From assembly GCA_015501075.1 (NCBI GenBank), contig JADNYJ010000059.1, forward strand, positions 124,001-188,000: DNA of 64,000 nucleotides, written 5' to 3'. The notes beneath the pieces are model-generated. The model saw only the letters and a program-made list of their open reading frames with translations, was not told the DNA's origin and searched no databases. Source of the stretch: Gymnopilus junonius (Eukaryota; Basidiomycota; Agaricomycetes; Agaricales; Galerinaceae). Shown here piece by piece: positions 13,422 through 26,885 of the stretch (within the stretch, counting starts at the first letter, position 1; each line of letters starts with the position of its first letter). The position numbers and the translations under genes are program-made.

Positions 13422-15371
13422 TCAACAATCTACATGATTCCATTTAATGGGATCTTCCTCCCCAATAATTGCGATATGCGCGTTAGGTGGACGTACTGAG
13501 CGATCTCCGTCGTTCATTTCCTTCGTAGTATCGATACGAATCGTGATATTCTTGCCTCCCGACGATACTTGAGGGCTCGTCACCGCCGTAGGGATCGACA
13601 TCATAACGTGGCTGGTATCATCGATCCTGCTTGCGATTGACTTTCTGGCATTCAGGGTCGCCAAAAAGGAGTTTGTGTAGACTAAAAATGGGGTTGCCAT
13701 CAGAGCGCACTGAAAGTAAAAGAATAGCATACATCGTCCAATGCAGAAGTAGAATGTAGCATAAATTAAGCTATGGGAAGAGGCGGAGAGCTGAAGTTAT
13801 GTCAGCAGGGGAAACGACTTTGAAACTAATTTAAAAGCAGCTTACACAAATCAAGGAAGCCACGGCGCAGCATCTGATAAATTCTCAGTGAATATGCTAT
13901 TACGAAGTTTAGGAGCGATACATACGATGTTAACCTTAAGAGTCTCTTCGTCAGCAACGAAAGCGTAACGTTCGTGACAAAGACTTACACTCCAGTATTA
14001 ACGACAAAAACAATCTAAAGGGGGTTAAAAACTGACTCGTTGAAATAGTGTGATTAGTACGAACCAACTTGGTGATAATTGTGTCGGATCTTCGTACAAC
14101 AGGAATCAACCTAAGGGCTATAACATGAAAATACAGATACCTTACCTCTTGAAACCAGTGCGCGAATTGTGAAGCATGATGCAAAGACTTGAAGCTATTA
14201 GCACATCGACCGTAGTTGAAAGAGCGTTGATAGTGATCGTCAATGGCTATTACACAGCCATATTATATTGCTTGTATTGAAAAAGAATGGAAAAGGGCAC
14301 ACCGTGATTGACAATAATTGTCGGAAGGTTTTAAATTGCATGCTTGATGAAAGAATCAGTCAGTTTTGTGTTAAAACCGAAAAAGACTTCACGTACGAGA
14401 TTATAACCCAAGCTACCAATCGCAGAGAAAGTCAGTACAGTCCCGACATTGTTAACACCTTGGTTCTCACCCATACCGCATCCTAGGCATTCAATCAGAC
14501 AAGATAAAGGTCAAGGGAAATCAAACAACTTACCCGTGGTCGAGAGAATAAGGAAGAGAATCAACCCTGAGAGGTAATAATTCCGATTGCTCACTAGACT
14601 AGGTCAAGCAAAGAACGGAGTCCGAAGAGAGATTTAACTTACAGCGCCACACTCTCATCGTGTAAAACCTGAAATGACAAGTTAAATGGGTGATCCATTT
14701 ACATCGCACAAAGATACGCACATCTGGACAATCCCACCGTTGACACCCTGACGGTGCCGCGTTGGTGAGCTTCAAAGGAGAGAGGAGTGCGAACGTACCG
14801 TAAAGAGTGCTTCCATCTTCGTGGGGTGACGCAAAAATTAAACAACTGGCTTCCGTCAAGAACATTGTCGCTTACCAGCACGGGCCTGACCTGAAGTTAG
14901 TAAACGGGATGTGGTCAAGGAAGTAAGTTTTACCAGTTCAAAATGAGAAGACTCTCCTCATTACTATAACCATGTTAGAGGCAAGTCGTCCGAGCTAGAT
15001 GGGTGACATACTGGTAGTCGGAAATGACATAATGGTAAACTAAAAATTCTATGAACGGCAGGGCCTGACGAAGAGAAGTCGTGACGTACCAGTACTCGAA
15101 ATCAGGGCAAGATGGATGGCGTCGAAGCACACGGTGGTCAACACCTAACATGAGAATTAGCGAAGAATCAAGGTGCTAGCCAGTAAGTGGAGGGGTGCTT
15201 ACCAAAACCTTGTGAATCCATATATCCTTTTTGTAGTCTGGTAGTCCATGACTCATTAGTAATCGTTGTGATAGTCACCATCCGCATACTTGTGAAATAT
15301 AAAAACGCTTGCATCAGAGTAACGCCGTGGAGAACAGCGCTGACGATTACGCCAATCATCATCGCACCCAT
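13422..15371 (-). CDS. DUF6534 multi-pass membrane protein
   Basis: Matches the DUF6534 architecture of basidiomycetes, about 330 residues with seven membrane segments and unknown function. Reading right to left: MGAMMIGVIVSAVLHGVTLM-QAFLYF (TM1); VLTTVCFDAIHLALISST (about 15140-15085, TM2); VYHYVISDYQ; a short exon; FYTMRVWRL then VSNRNYYLSGLILFLILSTT (about 14600-14540). Next are ITINALSTTVDVLIASSLC with LHNSRTGFKR (about 14250-14150), RSDTIITKL, VFVVNTG and CCAVASLIC. The last exon, from about 13710, holds MATPFLVYTNSFLATLNARK and a hydrophilic tail ending at 13422. The YxNSxLATLNARK signature is diagnostic in my recollection of the family. The true start exon upstream of 15371 was not identified, and borders of the tiny exons are approximate. 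Confidence 0.72.
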
Positions 15372-15449
15372 CCTGTCGAGTAATGAGAACGGCTGAACAT
15401 TGAAAACGAATGAAGAACGCACGAGTTATCCAGTGGATAACCTGGATCC

Positions 15450-17594
15450 AAAGTTGCAGACCCCGAGAGCATTTTGAGTTACCGGGCGTGGAGGAATAGA
15501 AGGAATGGCGGGACACCACAAGGGTATTGAAGGAATGGGGGTAAGAGAATACCGAGAACCCTAACGAGACCTCCAGCTCTGTATAAATGGCCAAGGTTGA
15601 AAAGGAAAGAAGAAGGGCAGTGAGTATCCCCGGTCTGAGTTGTGACGAACACCGTAACCGTTGCTGCGATGCGAACTCGCACAAGAGCCAACCCTAGCGA
15701 ACCTGATTTGGCTATTTCTGTTTGAGGATGGCAATAATTCTTGGACGAGGCCGTTGAGATCTTCAGATTCGTTTGATCGCGGAATCATATTAGTTAATGG
15801 ACGATCACGTCAAACGGAGTTAAGTGTTCTGGGCTCCACCCAGAGTCCTGAACTTCTTCCTTCCTCAACGCCTAAATATGCGCTCAAAGGGCTGCTGGAA
15901 TGCTACTTGTTGGGAGCGGAATTGAAGAGGGTACATTCTATTTATTAGAAAGCGTACTCAGCCAGCCTCAGCCCATTGACAATGATGAAATTGGCTGGGT
16001 TCTATGGTCCGATTTTTCCGTTGAAATTTTCAAATTGCAGGGTCTCTCTTATGATGGTCGCTAGATGGATGCTAAATGGAATATCTTCTTCCATTCACTC
16101 CCACATACACAACATTCAGTTCGCTTCCCCACGTTAGCCACGACCCTTTGGATCTTTCTCATGCCTCGCTGTGCCCGAGGATCTATAGCTGTACTGGTTG
16201 AGAACGAAAGCAGTCTAAACCGGGGACGGTACCTCGAGAGCAGGGCCGCAGAGCCGAGAAATATATCTGGATATTCGAAATTGTAGGGGCCTTTGAATAT
16301 GGAGTTCCTGGAAGTCAGTTGAAAGTGTTGTGTTTGAATACGAAATCTTCTTATTGGATTCTGATGTAGGGAGAAACCTTCTTCTTGGATCACGCGTAGA
16401 AAGGCGTAGAAACTTAGAAGAGTTCCAGACTATATCGGTCCATAGACCTTGCATATGTTTTCGAGTGGAGTGGAAACGGAGATTTAGCAGGACGGGTAAT
16501 GTATCAACAGGAACCCAACCAAACGCTCGTCTGGCGTTTGAGGCGGAGATTGAAACATCACCTTCACACGGACCCCGGGCGTTACCCAAAGTGGCTATTT
16601 ATCTGGATGCTTCTTCGGGCCAATTTTGTCTGGATGGGATTGCGCTTCTAATTGTTGGGAATCCGTAGGGTTAGTATTTCTTGAGAGAAGCTGGGGATTT
16701 GGTTACCACAACTCTTGTTCTTTGTAGGCAATGTGTGTGTAAATATCAACCCCGGACCTCCAAGCGTGTCCGAACTCGGTTCGCAAACACGACATCGCGC
16801 CCTCCCACCTAACTAACGTTCTACCTTGCCAAACTGAGATATTGTCCGGGTAGTGTCTCGGGCTTTTTGCAAGTTATTTTCTTGCCGGATTTAGCCATGG
16901 AGACCGTCTGGGCCATTTGCTAACTTTTCCAAAAAATTTATATATGGATCAGAGCGTTGTTCACATTCCTGCAATGGAGTCTCGACCCAAGTACTATTAA
17001 TATTATATTTTAACCAGCCGAGACGGTAAAGACATCGCAAGTTATTGATCAAAAATCGGAATTGTGTAGGATTATTATGCAATAAATTGAAGAACCCTGT
17101 CGATCTCTGCAGCACATGTTGCACATATGTACATGTGAAGACCGACCCTCGTGGCCAATGAAATAGAGGGTGTTTCGCGATTTGTGTCCTTCACTTGAAC
17201 GTCACATCTCAGCTCGAAGCGAGCGAAGATGGTTAATAATCATCAGGTGGAGATGTTTATTTAACTTTTTCCAGTATGATGAATGCTGGGCAAGAAAATG
17301 TGGTAGAGTGAACGTTTTGAATGCGGGGTCACTGCGGCGACAGGACTTGATAAGCGTGTTTAAATTCGGGGTGAAGATGAGCACTGAACCTTCCTTTCCG
17401 GGTTTAGCATCATATTACTCCCGTGGATTTTTTAACGTCTAAATTTAGCAGTGCGCCCACAGTGCCTTGAAATTGATGTTGAGGCAACCACGGGATTACG
17501 GCTTAGGAGGAATGGGCCAGGCGTCATTCGTCCTTTTCACTCTTCTCTTAAGCATTGACGCTATCCTTCACTCATTTTCACTCTTCCTACCACC
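15450..17594. other. 2.1 kb without a supported gene
   Basis: Overlapping ORFs on both strands at 15.66-15.95 and 16.06-16.67 kb carry no recognisable domain, and none has a partner exon that I could join. The right end (17500-17594), just before the P450 start codon, has a pyrimidine-rich CACTC/TTCACTC leader that is common before basidiomycete start codons. Confidence 0.45.
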
Positions 17595-19618
17595 ATGACG
17601 GTCCTTGATGTTTTGGCCGTAGGAGCGGGTCTGTCTTTGACCTGGCTCATCTTCCAGTCCAGGAGACCAGACAGTCACTACTTACCTCCCGGTCCGAAAG
17701 GACTACCCATTATAGGGGTGAGGTTAAATCCCGTTTGCTTTGGTCCCCGCCTAACGCTGATATCATTTGGTTTATAAGAATGTGGCCGATATGCCTTCAC
17801 AGAAGGAGTGGTTGACCTTCGCGGAATGGGGTAGGAAATGGGGTACGCGACCTATGTTGACTACATGAACATCTTGCTGAGGCCGTGAAACAGGAGGGAT
17901 AATATCGGTGAAGCTCCTTGGGAGACCGATGATCATCATCAATTCGGCGAACATCATGGAAGAGCTTGACAAGAAGGGTGCCATATATTCGAACCGACCT
18001 GTGCTGGAAATGGGAGGCGAACTCGTCGGTTACAACCAGACTCTCGTCCTCATCGCGTATGGCTCACGATTCCGCACGTACCGCAAACATTTCTCGAGAT
18101 ATTTAGGTTCCCAGCCCATCCAGAATCTTCATCCTTTAATCGAGCATGAGACCCGGCGCTTCTTAAGGCGGACTTTGGCCAAGCATGAGGAAGTGTTACC
18201 CCACTTGCGCAAGTTCGTATTGTATTTTCGTCCAATTTATGATGTTTACAATAGTTTGCAGACTGGCTGGCGGAATCATTATGCGTTCGACCTATGGATA
18301 CGAAGTTCAAGATGGCGAAGACCCATTCGTCAACCTGATCGAGCATGCCAACGATAACTTCAACGCTGCGACTGTCCCGGAGCTTTCCCCGTCGACTTCT
18401 TCCCTATCTTGAAAAGCCTCCCAGAATGGTTCCCCGGAGCAGGCTTCTTGAAGACAGCACGGGAGTGGGCGAAGGATACTGCTAGAATGGTTGACGTGCC
18501 GTATGATTACACTAAAGAACAAATGGTATCACTTCCACCTTTTTATAGCCACAGTTCCCAACTAAGCGCCACTCCAGGCTGCTGGTACTGCCGTTCCGTC
18601 CTTCGTGTCAACTGGTCTAGAGAATGAGGCTTCGTTATCCGCTGACGATATCAGGGATTTGAGGTTTACCGCCAGTTCCATGTATGGCGGTAAGTGCTCC
18701 ATGCTAAACAAGACCGTTTGTCGCTCACCTCTGGCTCAGGCGGTGCTGACACTACTGTTTCCGCGGAGTATGCGTTCTTACTGGCCATGGTTTTAAACCC
18801 AGGTAACAGTTATTTTCGATGGCGATAGTAATTTTAACATTCTTCACTCACTATACTAATTCCAGACGTCCAAAAGAAAGGCCAGGCTGAGGTTGATGCC
18901 GTCATCGGTAACACTAGATTGCCAAACTTCGGTGATCGCCCTCACCTCCCATACATTAATGCAATCGTTACGGAAGTCTTGCGATGGAACAGCGTGGCAC
19001 CAACTGGTATAGCGTCATCATCTCGCTGCATACCCTCCACCCTGACTAATTTAACTGAACAACAATTCCAGGCGTCCCACACACGGCCATTGAAGACGGT
19101 TATGTCGCCGGCTACTTCATCCCTAAAGACTCTATCATTGTCGCTAATTTATGGTTCGTTCCATAACTTATTGTTGTCCTTAGCGTGATATTCATCTTCG
19201 TCCGGCAGGAACATGCTTCACGATGAACAAACCTATCCAGACCCATTCAAGTTTGACCCTGAGCGCCACATCGCCGTGGATGGAAAGGAACCCCAGGCTG
19301 ATCCCAGAAAGGTCTGCTTTGGTTACGGACGCCGTATATGCCCTGGAATGTACCTGGCAGAGGCGTCCCTTTTCTCCTGCATCGCCATGTCCTTAGCCGT
19401 TTTCGATTTTGAGAAGGCTGTTGAGAATGGCGTCCCCATCACCCCCGTCCACGAGAACACCTCTGGAACTATCAGGTGCGTGATACGTTTTGCCTCATGT
19501 TTCTGGCCTTAACTTAAAGTTTTTGGGTTCTGTGGGCAGTTATCCGAAGCCTTTCAAATGCGTTATCAAACCCCGCTCCGAAAAGGCCGTCACTTTGATT
19601 GCAGAGGAGCAGCTCTGA
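17595..19618 (+). CDS. Cytochrome P450 (OrdA/CYP64-like microsomal type)
   Basis: Complete P450 with N-terminal anchor (MTVLDVLAVGAGLSLTWLIF) and proline hinge LPPGPKGLPIIG. Later blocks: SVKLLGRPMIIINSANIMEE; LIAYGSRFRTYRKHFSRYLG (helix C); an intron 18212-18261; then LAGGIIMRSTYGYEV. The I-helix GADTTVSAEYAFLLAM is at about 18740-18786. The K-helix ExxR lies in INAIVTEVLRWNSVAPTG, and FDPERH follows. The haem loop is CFGYGRRICPGMYLAEASLF (Cys in RICPG, about 19336). The end is SEKAVTLIAEEQL, stop 19616-19618. One lesion: after NFNAATVP the frame breaks at about 18379-18381, where a single extra G would restore AFPVDFFPILKSLPEWFPGA. The rest is intact, so I suspect a sequencing error. Substrate unknown; not related to the P450 at 1-2107. 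Confidence 0.9.
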
Positions 19619-20501
19619 CCCCTATGCAAGCCATACCCGTCGCTTTACATTGAACTTCTGGATTTCTTTTCTTGATATCGGATACCACACATATTGCCGC
19701 CACAGGAGCGCGGCCTGCCATTCCTTACTCGTACATAGGTCCAATTTCTCTCCTTGATTTTAAAGTCGCATCCTCGCTTAACATCTCAATTAACAAATTC
19801 ATTGCAACAATCTATTCTGGCACCACATAACTTTCGACATCGAAATTCTGAGAACCTGCTCTCTACGTCAATCAGAAGAGTTCCCGATGCAAGACTATTT
19901 AAAAGCAGATATTTAGAACACAAGTACGCCTTGCCTTGGATGACCACATTCACAAAATTCCGCATGCAGCAACCTCATGCCTGGACGGAAGGTGGTTTCG
20001 CGGCGTCGGATGCACGCAAATGTGTGGACGATGAGGGTTCGAAGACGCCTTGAAATGTTTCGTAACGATAAGTACGGTCGTCGTCCACGTGAAGCCATGG
20101 TAACTCAAGAGTCCAGTGTTTTTCGAAATTTATATTGTATCTTTGCAAATCCTCCTTTCTGATCTCAACGAGGAGTCCAGGACGACCAGATGAGTGCAGC
20201 CGACCCCATGGCACATGGCGCCTTTAAGATGCGGATCGTACGATCTAAGATTTTGCGTCATGGCGAAAACATCGTCTTCACGCCTCCTCACGCGGGCGCG
20301 TTTCCAAGAGTCAACATTGTCAACCAGGTTGCTGGTGCGCGAAGCTTCAACAAGCAGAACTGGAGGTTATCTGATGATATTGCAGTGATAAATAGAAAAA
20401 ATTTACACTAGACACTTATGTTAAGATCTCGCAACAATGTACCACTTAAAAATAGGGGCTCACAAAAGTACAATGCGCGAAGACATAGGATACATAGCTG
20501 A
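19619..20501. other. Convergent intergenic region
   Basis: Lies between the P450 (+) and VPS29 (-) 3' ends. ORFs of 60-100 codons occur on both strands at 19.75-20.41 kb but overlap each other and match nothing recognisable. Confidence 0.4.
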
Positions 20502-21271
20502 CTACCAGACCGCTCCTCCTGGAGGGCTTCCTGGTATTGTCGGGCTTGGTATATTCTGCGGGAGGACGGTACTCCGTGGTACCGGTGCTGTTTCAGCCTC
20601 CTTCCTCCACTCAATTTTCTCTACCCGTACTTCGCCTTCGATCAGCTGATAAACATATGTAACGACAACCGAGCCTTGGATATCCATAAGGGCGAAAGAT
20701 GGAATGGGGTCACTGCGCGATATTCGGGGTCATTTAGATATTGGATATGACGCAGAGGAAGCTCATCATGGTAACGCACCCATTGAAAGCTCCTGTCCAT
20801 GCACCGGTCGCCGTGCCGGGATTGACGAAGAACTTGTTATCGTATTCAATAGCCTGGAATCTAAACATACGAATAAACAGGTCAATAAAATCCAAATTAT
20901 CGGCATAAAGTCACGCACACATGGGTATGCCCCGAGATTAAGACGTCCACATCCATCTGCCTCGCCAGCGCACTCAACGAATCCAAGTCGCCGGTCGGTA
21001 TACTTTGGTGGCCATGGATGACTCCAATCTTGATAGGATTATGTGCGACAGTTATTGATAACGGAAATGTTGACTCGTCGTAGTCACCCTTCACTATGTG
21101 AACATCTGGAGCAATGGTTCGTAAATACTCGTAGGTTTCCTTGTCGCAAATGTTCCCCGTGCACAGAATTTGCTGAATTTTTCCGGGTACCAGAAGTTTC
21201 TTGAACTTTGCTGGGAGATCGTGTATACGATGTGGAATATGTAGGTCCCCAATGACAAGGACGAGCACCAT
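20502..21271 (-). CDS. VPS29: VPS29, retromer subunit
   Basis: Metallophosphoesterase-fold scaffold subunit of retromer, which recycles cargo from endosomes to the Golgi; it is generally considered to lack enzymatic activity. Exon 1 (from ATG 21271) begins [15 protein letters not shown] and contains the family blocks [41 protein letters not shown] and [10 protein letters not shown]. It continues over an intron near 20920 into [20 protein letters not shown] and AWTGAF. After a second intron [20 protein letters not shown] leads to the stop at 20502. The short C-terminal tail after VEKIEWRKE is proline-rich, slightly longer than I would expect. Length (about 205 residues) fits the family and no lesion is visible. 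This is a single-copy housekeeping gene and a good anchor for synteny. Confidence 0.93.
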
Positions 21272-22181
21272 GGCGCTCGCAGTCGACTGCAGAGCACGTC
21301 ACCAGGGCAGCTGCATTGAACATTATTTGCGCATATTTAATCGAGGAGCCAATGCTCGTTACACGTGATTTGTGCGGCGCCAAGAGGCCCAAGACCGTTC
21401 TATGTCAAGTGTCCCTTGAAAGTTGAACTTGAAGATTTGAAGCTCTTTCGCCTTTACCTCCTCCATACTCGCGGCTCCGAAAAGTGCGTCATTTTTTATT
21501 TCCAGAACAATTACTCACCAGATTTGGCCTGCCATAGCGCCATTTTTTATCTTATTATTTATAATACCTTTGTGCAGTATGCTCAGGTTCAAAAGTGGAA
21601 CGGGGGTCAGATAAGGGTGTGCCTGATTCTTCTGTCTTTTCGGTCAGATGTTGGCTGCTATTTGCAAGCAGAAAACCTGAATGGGGAAGACTTACCTCGA
21701 GAACTTAAGAAGCAAACGTTACCGCCATCAAATTGAGGCGATGCTTTTTGAACGTCACTTATTTTCACCTCCTCCTTCATAGGTCAAGCCTGGGAGGCCT
21801 GTGCTCATGCGCAGTTCTTTTTGCGTCGCTATACTACCCCGCTGGCCATCTTTTAGTTTCATGTAAGCATCTGCATCCAAACTGCGGTGTGAGGAGGCCT
21901 CACCGCAAATTCTATGTTGTTTTTACAGCCCTGTTGTTGTTCTTGATTTTTTTCTTCCCTGAATCGTGTTATTAACACTCCACACTTAACAACTCAAGTA
22001 CATCTCGCCAACAACGCGTCACTTTCCAACTTTTCCGCAGCTTAGTATTGCATATGCATCGTTGCCATCTTCCTGCGGATTCTTCGGCTTTGCTGCATGG
22101 TAAACGGCGTGAGTGAAGGGTATTTAATGAGGACGCTCATCTGGAATATCCCCCATCATTTTCCATTTTTATTTCTTCAAG
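21272..22181. other. Divergent promoter region of VPS29 and the TAP-like hydrolase
   Basis: About 0.9 kb between two divergent genes. The ORFs at 21365-21975 have no recognisable content. Just before the hydrolase start the sequence is pyrimidine-rich (CCCCCATCATTTTCC near 22150), typical of fungal leaders. Confidence 0.4.
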
Positions 22182-24387
22182 ATGTCTGCCTACCTCAAGA
22201 AAATTCAGAGCGCGGTTCTCTCTGCTTTCTCTTTGTTGTTCCTGTCCGAATTCCATGTTCTAGCCCAAGCTAATTTCAACTGGACGTCTGTGAGTAATAA
22301 TTCTAAACCTACTTCTTACAGAAACCTAGACGATCTTGTCGCAGATCTCTGGTAGCTCCAACCTCTCCTGGGTGGACTGTTATTCTCCTCCCATTCAGTG
22401 CACGCGTTTAAACGTATGTCGTGAATTATTTCTGCCTATCAAATAGACATTGACCATTGTGATAGGTTCCTTTCAACTACTCTGACCCTAGTGCAGAAGA
22501 GGCGACCCTTGCATTGATCCGTATACCCTCGACATTAAACGGCACTGCTGATTACCGCGGGCCTGTTTTATTCAACCCAGGAGGACCAGGTTCAAGTGGA
22601 GTCGACTTTATAGTTCAGACGGGTACCCTAGTTGCTGCTGCAATCGGCCAAGAATTCGACCTAGTCAGTTTCGACCCCAGAGACAAGGACTTTCATTGAC
22701 TTCTACTTTTCAAATTTCGCTCATAGTGTACCCATAACAGGCATTTCAAATTCCGTTCCTCTCATTTCTTTCTTTGAAACTGATGCTGAACGTGCGGCAT
22801 TCGATTTGAGCTCAGAAGCTACGGATTCCACTGCGGCTCCAGGCATACTTCCCAGCCAATGGGCTCATTTCCAAATCTTCGGTCACTTGGCTCAGGATCG
22901 TGATACCGCCGGCTTTTTACCCCATGTCACCACTGATAATGTGGCACGCGATATGTTGACCATCGTCGAGGCCCACGGGGAAACCATGCTCAAATACTGG
23001 GGTATTTCGTAAGTGTTATCTTGTTTCCCATTGTTTGATGACCGACGAATTAAAATAGCTATGGAACGGTTCTTGGGGCGACGTTTGCTTCCATGTTCCC
23101 CGTATGTTTTTATCTTTTAGTTATGGATCAGATTATCTTACTTCTACTTAGGACAAAGTGGAGCGCCTCATAATAGACGGTTCGCGTCATTTTCTCCAAG
23201 TCTTCATCATGCTGATATAGCCCTTACAGGCGTCCTTGACATGGAAGGATACTTTGCCAGTAAGATGACATTATTCATTGAACTTCGCCATTAACCTACT
23301 AACTCGGTCGACTTAGCTGATTGGTCGACACAGCTTCTTGATACCGACAAACTCCTTCAAGAATTCATCAACGGTTGTTTCAAAGCCGGTCCCGAAGTTG
23401 TGCCTTCTTTGACGAATCCCCTTCAGCAATCAGCAAAAACATCGACGCTCTTTACCAACAAGTCCTCGCCCAGCCTGCTGTGGCGTACTCGCCCTCCGAG
23501 CCCCAATACGGAACAGTCGATCATACAACCTTGAAGAATGCCATCTTCTCTTCATTTTACACGCCTTTTAGCTCTTTTGCACCGCTTGCCCAAGGTCTCG
23601 CTGATCTTAAGAGCGGAAATGGTAGTGTCTTGTTCCAGCTTTCCTTTCCACACGTCAGTGAGGTTGTGGCTGCCGTCGCTTGTGGTGATGGGCAGGCTGT
23701 TACAGAGATCCTGCTGCCTGCAGAAGTACTCTGAAAGAATTGCTAATATATCAAGCTTCTCAAGTGAGGTCGTTGGTATACGCACTATGTGCTCGTACGT
23801 CGTGCCCTACTCTCTAGCTGTTTTAGATTCATTTACCAACCAATTCCAAGTGGCTGGCGCATACACCCAAACAATTTCAACGGTCCAATTGGTGGTAATA
23901 CGAGTTTCCCTTTGATGTTGATTGCGAACACCGCTGGTACGTAATATTTCGCCTCATCCACTCCGAAAGAGATCCCAAATGAACTCCCGCAGATCCAGTA
24001 ACGCCTCTGCAGGGGTATGTTCATCTCCACATTTCTACTCTCCTCACCTACTAACTTCTTCATGTGCAGCGCAATGAAAACATCCCAAAGCTTCCTGGAT
24101 CTGTAGTTTTGGTTCAAGATTCTCCTGGAGTAAGCCCCGTCCCCTGTCCCCATATCCTGCACATTCATAATGCAGAGTAGCATACATCATTTACCAGTCC
24201 CTCGGAGTGTACCCTTGGCTATGTTCAGCAATATTTCCAGAACGGAACCCTGCCTCCTGCTGGAACTGTCTGCCCAGTTACAGCAGAATTGTTCCCTGTC
24301 GCCTCTAACACTTCGACGCGTAGAGATGCTTGTTCCGATGGCTCGCTGTGCGAAATCGTTGAGGAGCTTTGGCATCGTCTCATGTAG
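22182..24387 (+). CDS. Secreted TAP-like alpha/beta hydrolase (tripeptidyl-aminopeptidase-like)
   Basis: Alpha/beta-hydrolase with a C-terminal TAP-like domain, a family that includes secreted aminopeptidases and esterases. A signal peptide (SAVLSAFSLLFLSEFHVLAQ) is followed by VPFNYSDPSAEEATLALIRI, the oxyanion block GPVLFNPGGPGSSG, and EFDLVSFDPR. The nucleophile elbow is GIS|YGTVLGATFASMFP across an intron near 23010. DKVERLIIDG and VLDMEGYFA lie on small exons. Towards the end are FNGPIGGNTSFPLMLIANTA, DPVTPLQG, and DSPG|HT with the catalytic His (intron 24131-24188). The frame is broken at about 23707 and again at about 23717; each would be cured by one extra base (giving TEDPAALQKYSERI). 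Two single-base deficits so close in an otherwise intact gene suggest sequence error or very recent decay. Confidence 0.85.
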
Positions 24388-24635
24388 TATATAGTACTAC
24401 CAGTACGGATTTGTCATCTACTCTGATACCATGGTTGGCATTTCAGGATATATAGCGCTTATTTATTGCCTGTATTGACTTGCTCCATATATATTATGCC
24501 TGCATTTTTTGAGCGCTAGGCAGAACAATCGTGGTTTGTTGCTTCCCATCCAAAGCTGCAAGTGTTAAGTACAATGTTCGTAATCCTAGATAAGTAGAAC
24601 TATTCCTTCTGGTCTAATCATCGTATCAGGATAAA

Positions 24636-26255
24636 CTAGATATGAGGTAAAACCAAGGTCCAACTGACAGCAATCAAAGCTTCTGTTGGAAGATCCCGAA
24701 GTGAAATAACAGCCTCGACCATAATCGCAATTCTGGCGATAGCAAATAATGGAAGGAAGATGAGTGCGCCACAAATAGCAATAATGTTGGCCATGGACAC
24801 TGCCAAATTGTTCCCGTCCAGGAAGTGTTCCGCCTCATCCAGAGGCCTACCAGAAATGCACCCACAGGGACACCTGTAATAATGGCTGCCGAAACTCGCC
24901 AAGTTATGCCTTCTGTGAAGGAAGGAAAGAAGAAATTCCACCCAGCGCAGTGGATCGCGCCAAATGCAATTGCGACGACTGTTGGGAACCAGAGAAGGGC
25001 GAAATGCTCCTGAGACCCGATTGTATAGGGATGGTAGGCGTAAAACGAATTTACGCTGAGTTCACCAGACCTGACATCACCTGCGCTCGTGAAATCGGTT
25101 ATTCGGAGGCCAATTGCTATAATTCCTGCCCTCGGCCAGCGATATAAAAGGCCGGAGAGGGTCAACCCTGCTTTATGGACAATTTTATTGGCGTAAAGCA
25201 ATAGAGTTGCTGAGGCCTTACTATCCCTAAGGATAGACTTACCACTAGTACATAGTAGGTTCTGTCAACCAAGGACTGTTAAAGAATCTTTGATTGACTG
25301 ACCTGCCTCCACAACACATTTACGACTTCCATCAAATGCTATCGCATAAATGCGGCGCTTAATTTCTGTAGACAGTTTCCACGAGGGTTCATTTTTGTTA
25401 AAAGGAAGTAAAAATTTGGACCAACCTTCCTGGATAGCCCTATCATTGTTCATCACTTCGTGTTTGAGATAAATAGGAACCGTTGCTCTGACGTTCATCG
25501 GTTTGTTCCACCAGAGGAGACCCACGATACTGTAAATCAATACGAAGGACAAAGAGACGAGCTCGAGTTCAGTTATAGCGAGTCCTTGGACTTTGCGGGT
25601 TATACATTGGATAATAAACCAGGCCGTCTGTATGATAACGAGGAAGTTGAGGAAGCCATTGCTTTTAGCCATCGCCTGGATATCTTCATTGGTAATTGTA
25701 GGAAAATCCACAACTCCTATGCTGAGAAATCTCTCGAGATGCTCCGAACAAAGGACTCCGACCGCTCCATTGTTATCATGGAGCATGAATCCTCCCATCT
25801 GGATGAAATATCCGTGAGTCTTTGTCCATCCTCGTCCTGATAATCACTTCAGGTCAGTAATCAACACATTGTACGTGTAAGGTATGCATAGTACCCACCA
25901 TGATATTTATCTGCCAGTTTGCGCGCACTTATCCACTGCCTCAACGCCCAGACTACGACCAGTTCAGGACCAATGATAGACCATGCAAATAGCTCTGAAC
26001 GTCGCAGCCACTTCATTTCCCGCTTCTCACCTTTCGGAGGGATATTGGGATGCAAAGAAACCCAGGAGCACAGGAAGATGGTGAAGAGGCAGCTCCAAAG
26101 TATGTCCCAGATCGAACGGTGGTACAAACGTTCCGTCAGTGGGGGTATTGAGTTCAAGGCTTATTGACTTGTGAACCCATATTTACCGCCAACGGGGCCG
26201 CATCAGTGGTGGGGAACCCTTCCCAAATGCAAAGGATAAGAAGAGTAAGCAGCAT
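24636..26255 (-). CDS. Multi-pass membrane protein of a basidiomycete family (gene A)
   Basis: Function unknown. A hydrophobic start (MLLTLLILCIWEGF, ATG 26255, start tentative because the first junction is not clean) precedes RSIWDILWSCLFTIFLCSWV with SLHPNIPP and SELFAWSIIGPELVVVWALR-QW. After an intron GWTKTHGYFIQMGGFMLHD leads into the cytosolic part (FPTITNEDIQAMAKSNGF). Then come LVIIQTAWFIIQCITRKVQG, ITELELVSLSFVLIYSIVG and LLWWNKPMNV. The C-terminal half has FGAIHCAGWNFFFPS, TWRVSAAIITGVPVGAFLVG and the closing IARIAIMVEAVISLRDLPTE with WTLVLPHI (stop 24636). I recall this pattern from many mushroom genomes but know no assigned role. A decayed paralogue lies at 58.9-60.5 kb. Confidence 0.72.
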
Positions 26256-26885
26256 CCTGAGGAGACCCAAGAGGGACGGGGAGCATGAGAGATTTCAAGT
26301 TAAAAGGGAGACCTCTTATAAAAGGCGGAACTTGTCGCGGATTACAGCTCACAATGAGTCGTTCTTATCTTGTACTTGGATAGTTGACAGATTGAGAGGT
26401 ATCATACTTGTGAGAAGAAAGGTTGCTTTATTTAGTTTCCACTCAGCTGACACAGATCCGCTGAACAAGAGCATTATAATTGTTGGAATTTTTAGGAGCT
26501 TCACAAGAGCTCCATAACCTGAGAAACACAAATGCTAGAGTAATAGGCATCAAATTATTCTGACCAAAAAGAAAGCGAATACCTAAACCACATTCTCCCC
26601 CGATTCCTGCTTCGATTATCTGTGACCGTCTAGGTAAAGTTTTGCCTCCTCAAATCCAGTACAAAACCCCTATATTAAACAGAGTTGACCACTAACAAGA
26701 TATACGATACGGAGAGGTGATGTGATTAGCATTAACATTAGTGCTTAGGTAGATATCGTTCCTACAGAAAAAAGGTACGTCGTCAATAACCTAAATAATC
26801 CCACGGAAGGAAGGGGAAAGGTAAAATAGACCAATGGCAGTATCCCCTACAACCACCCACACCGACGGGCATAACTAGATATCAC
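26256..26885. other. Spacer between gene A and MRH4
   Basis: Contains the likely promoter of gene A (-) on the left and the 3' end of MRH4 (-) on the right. No gene is supported; the short ORFs at 26164-26531 lack any recognisable feature. Confidence 0.4.
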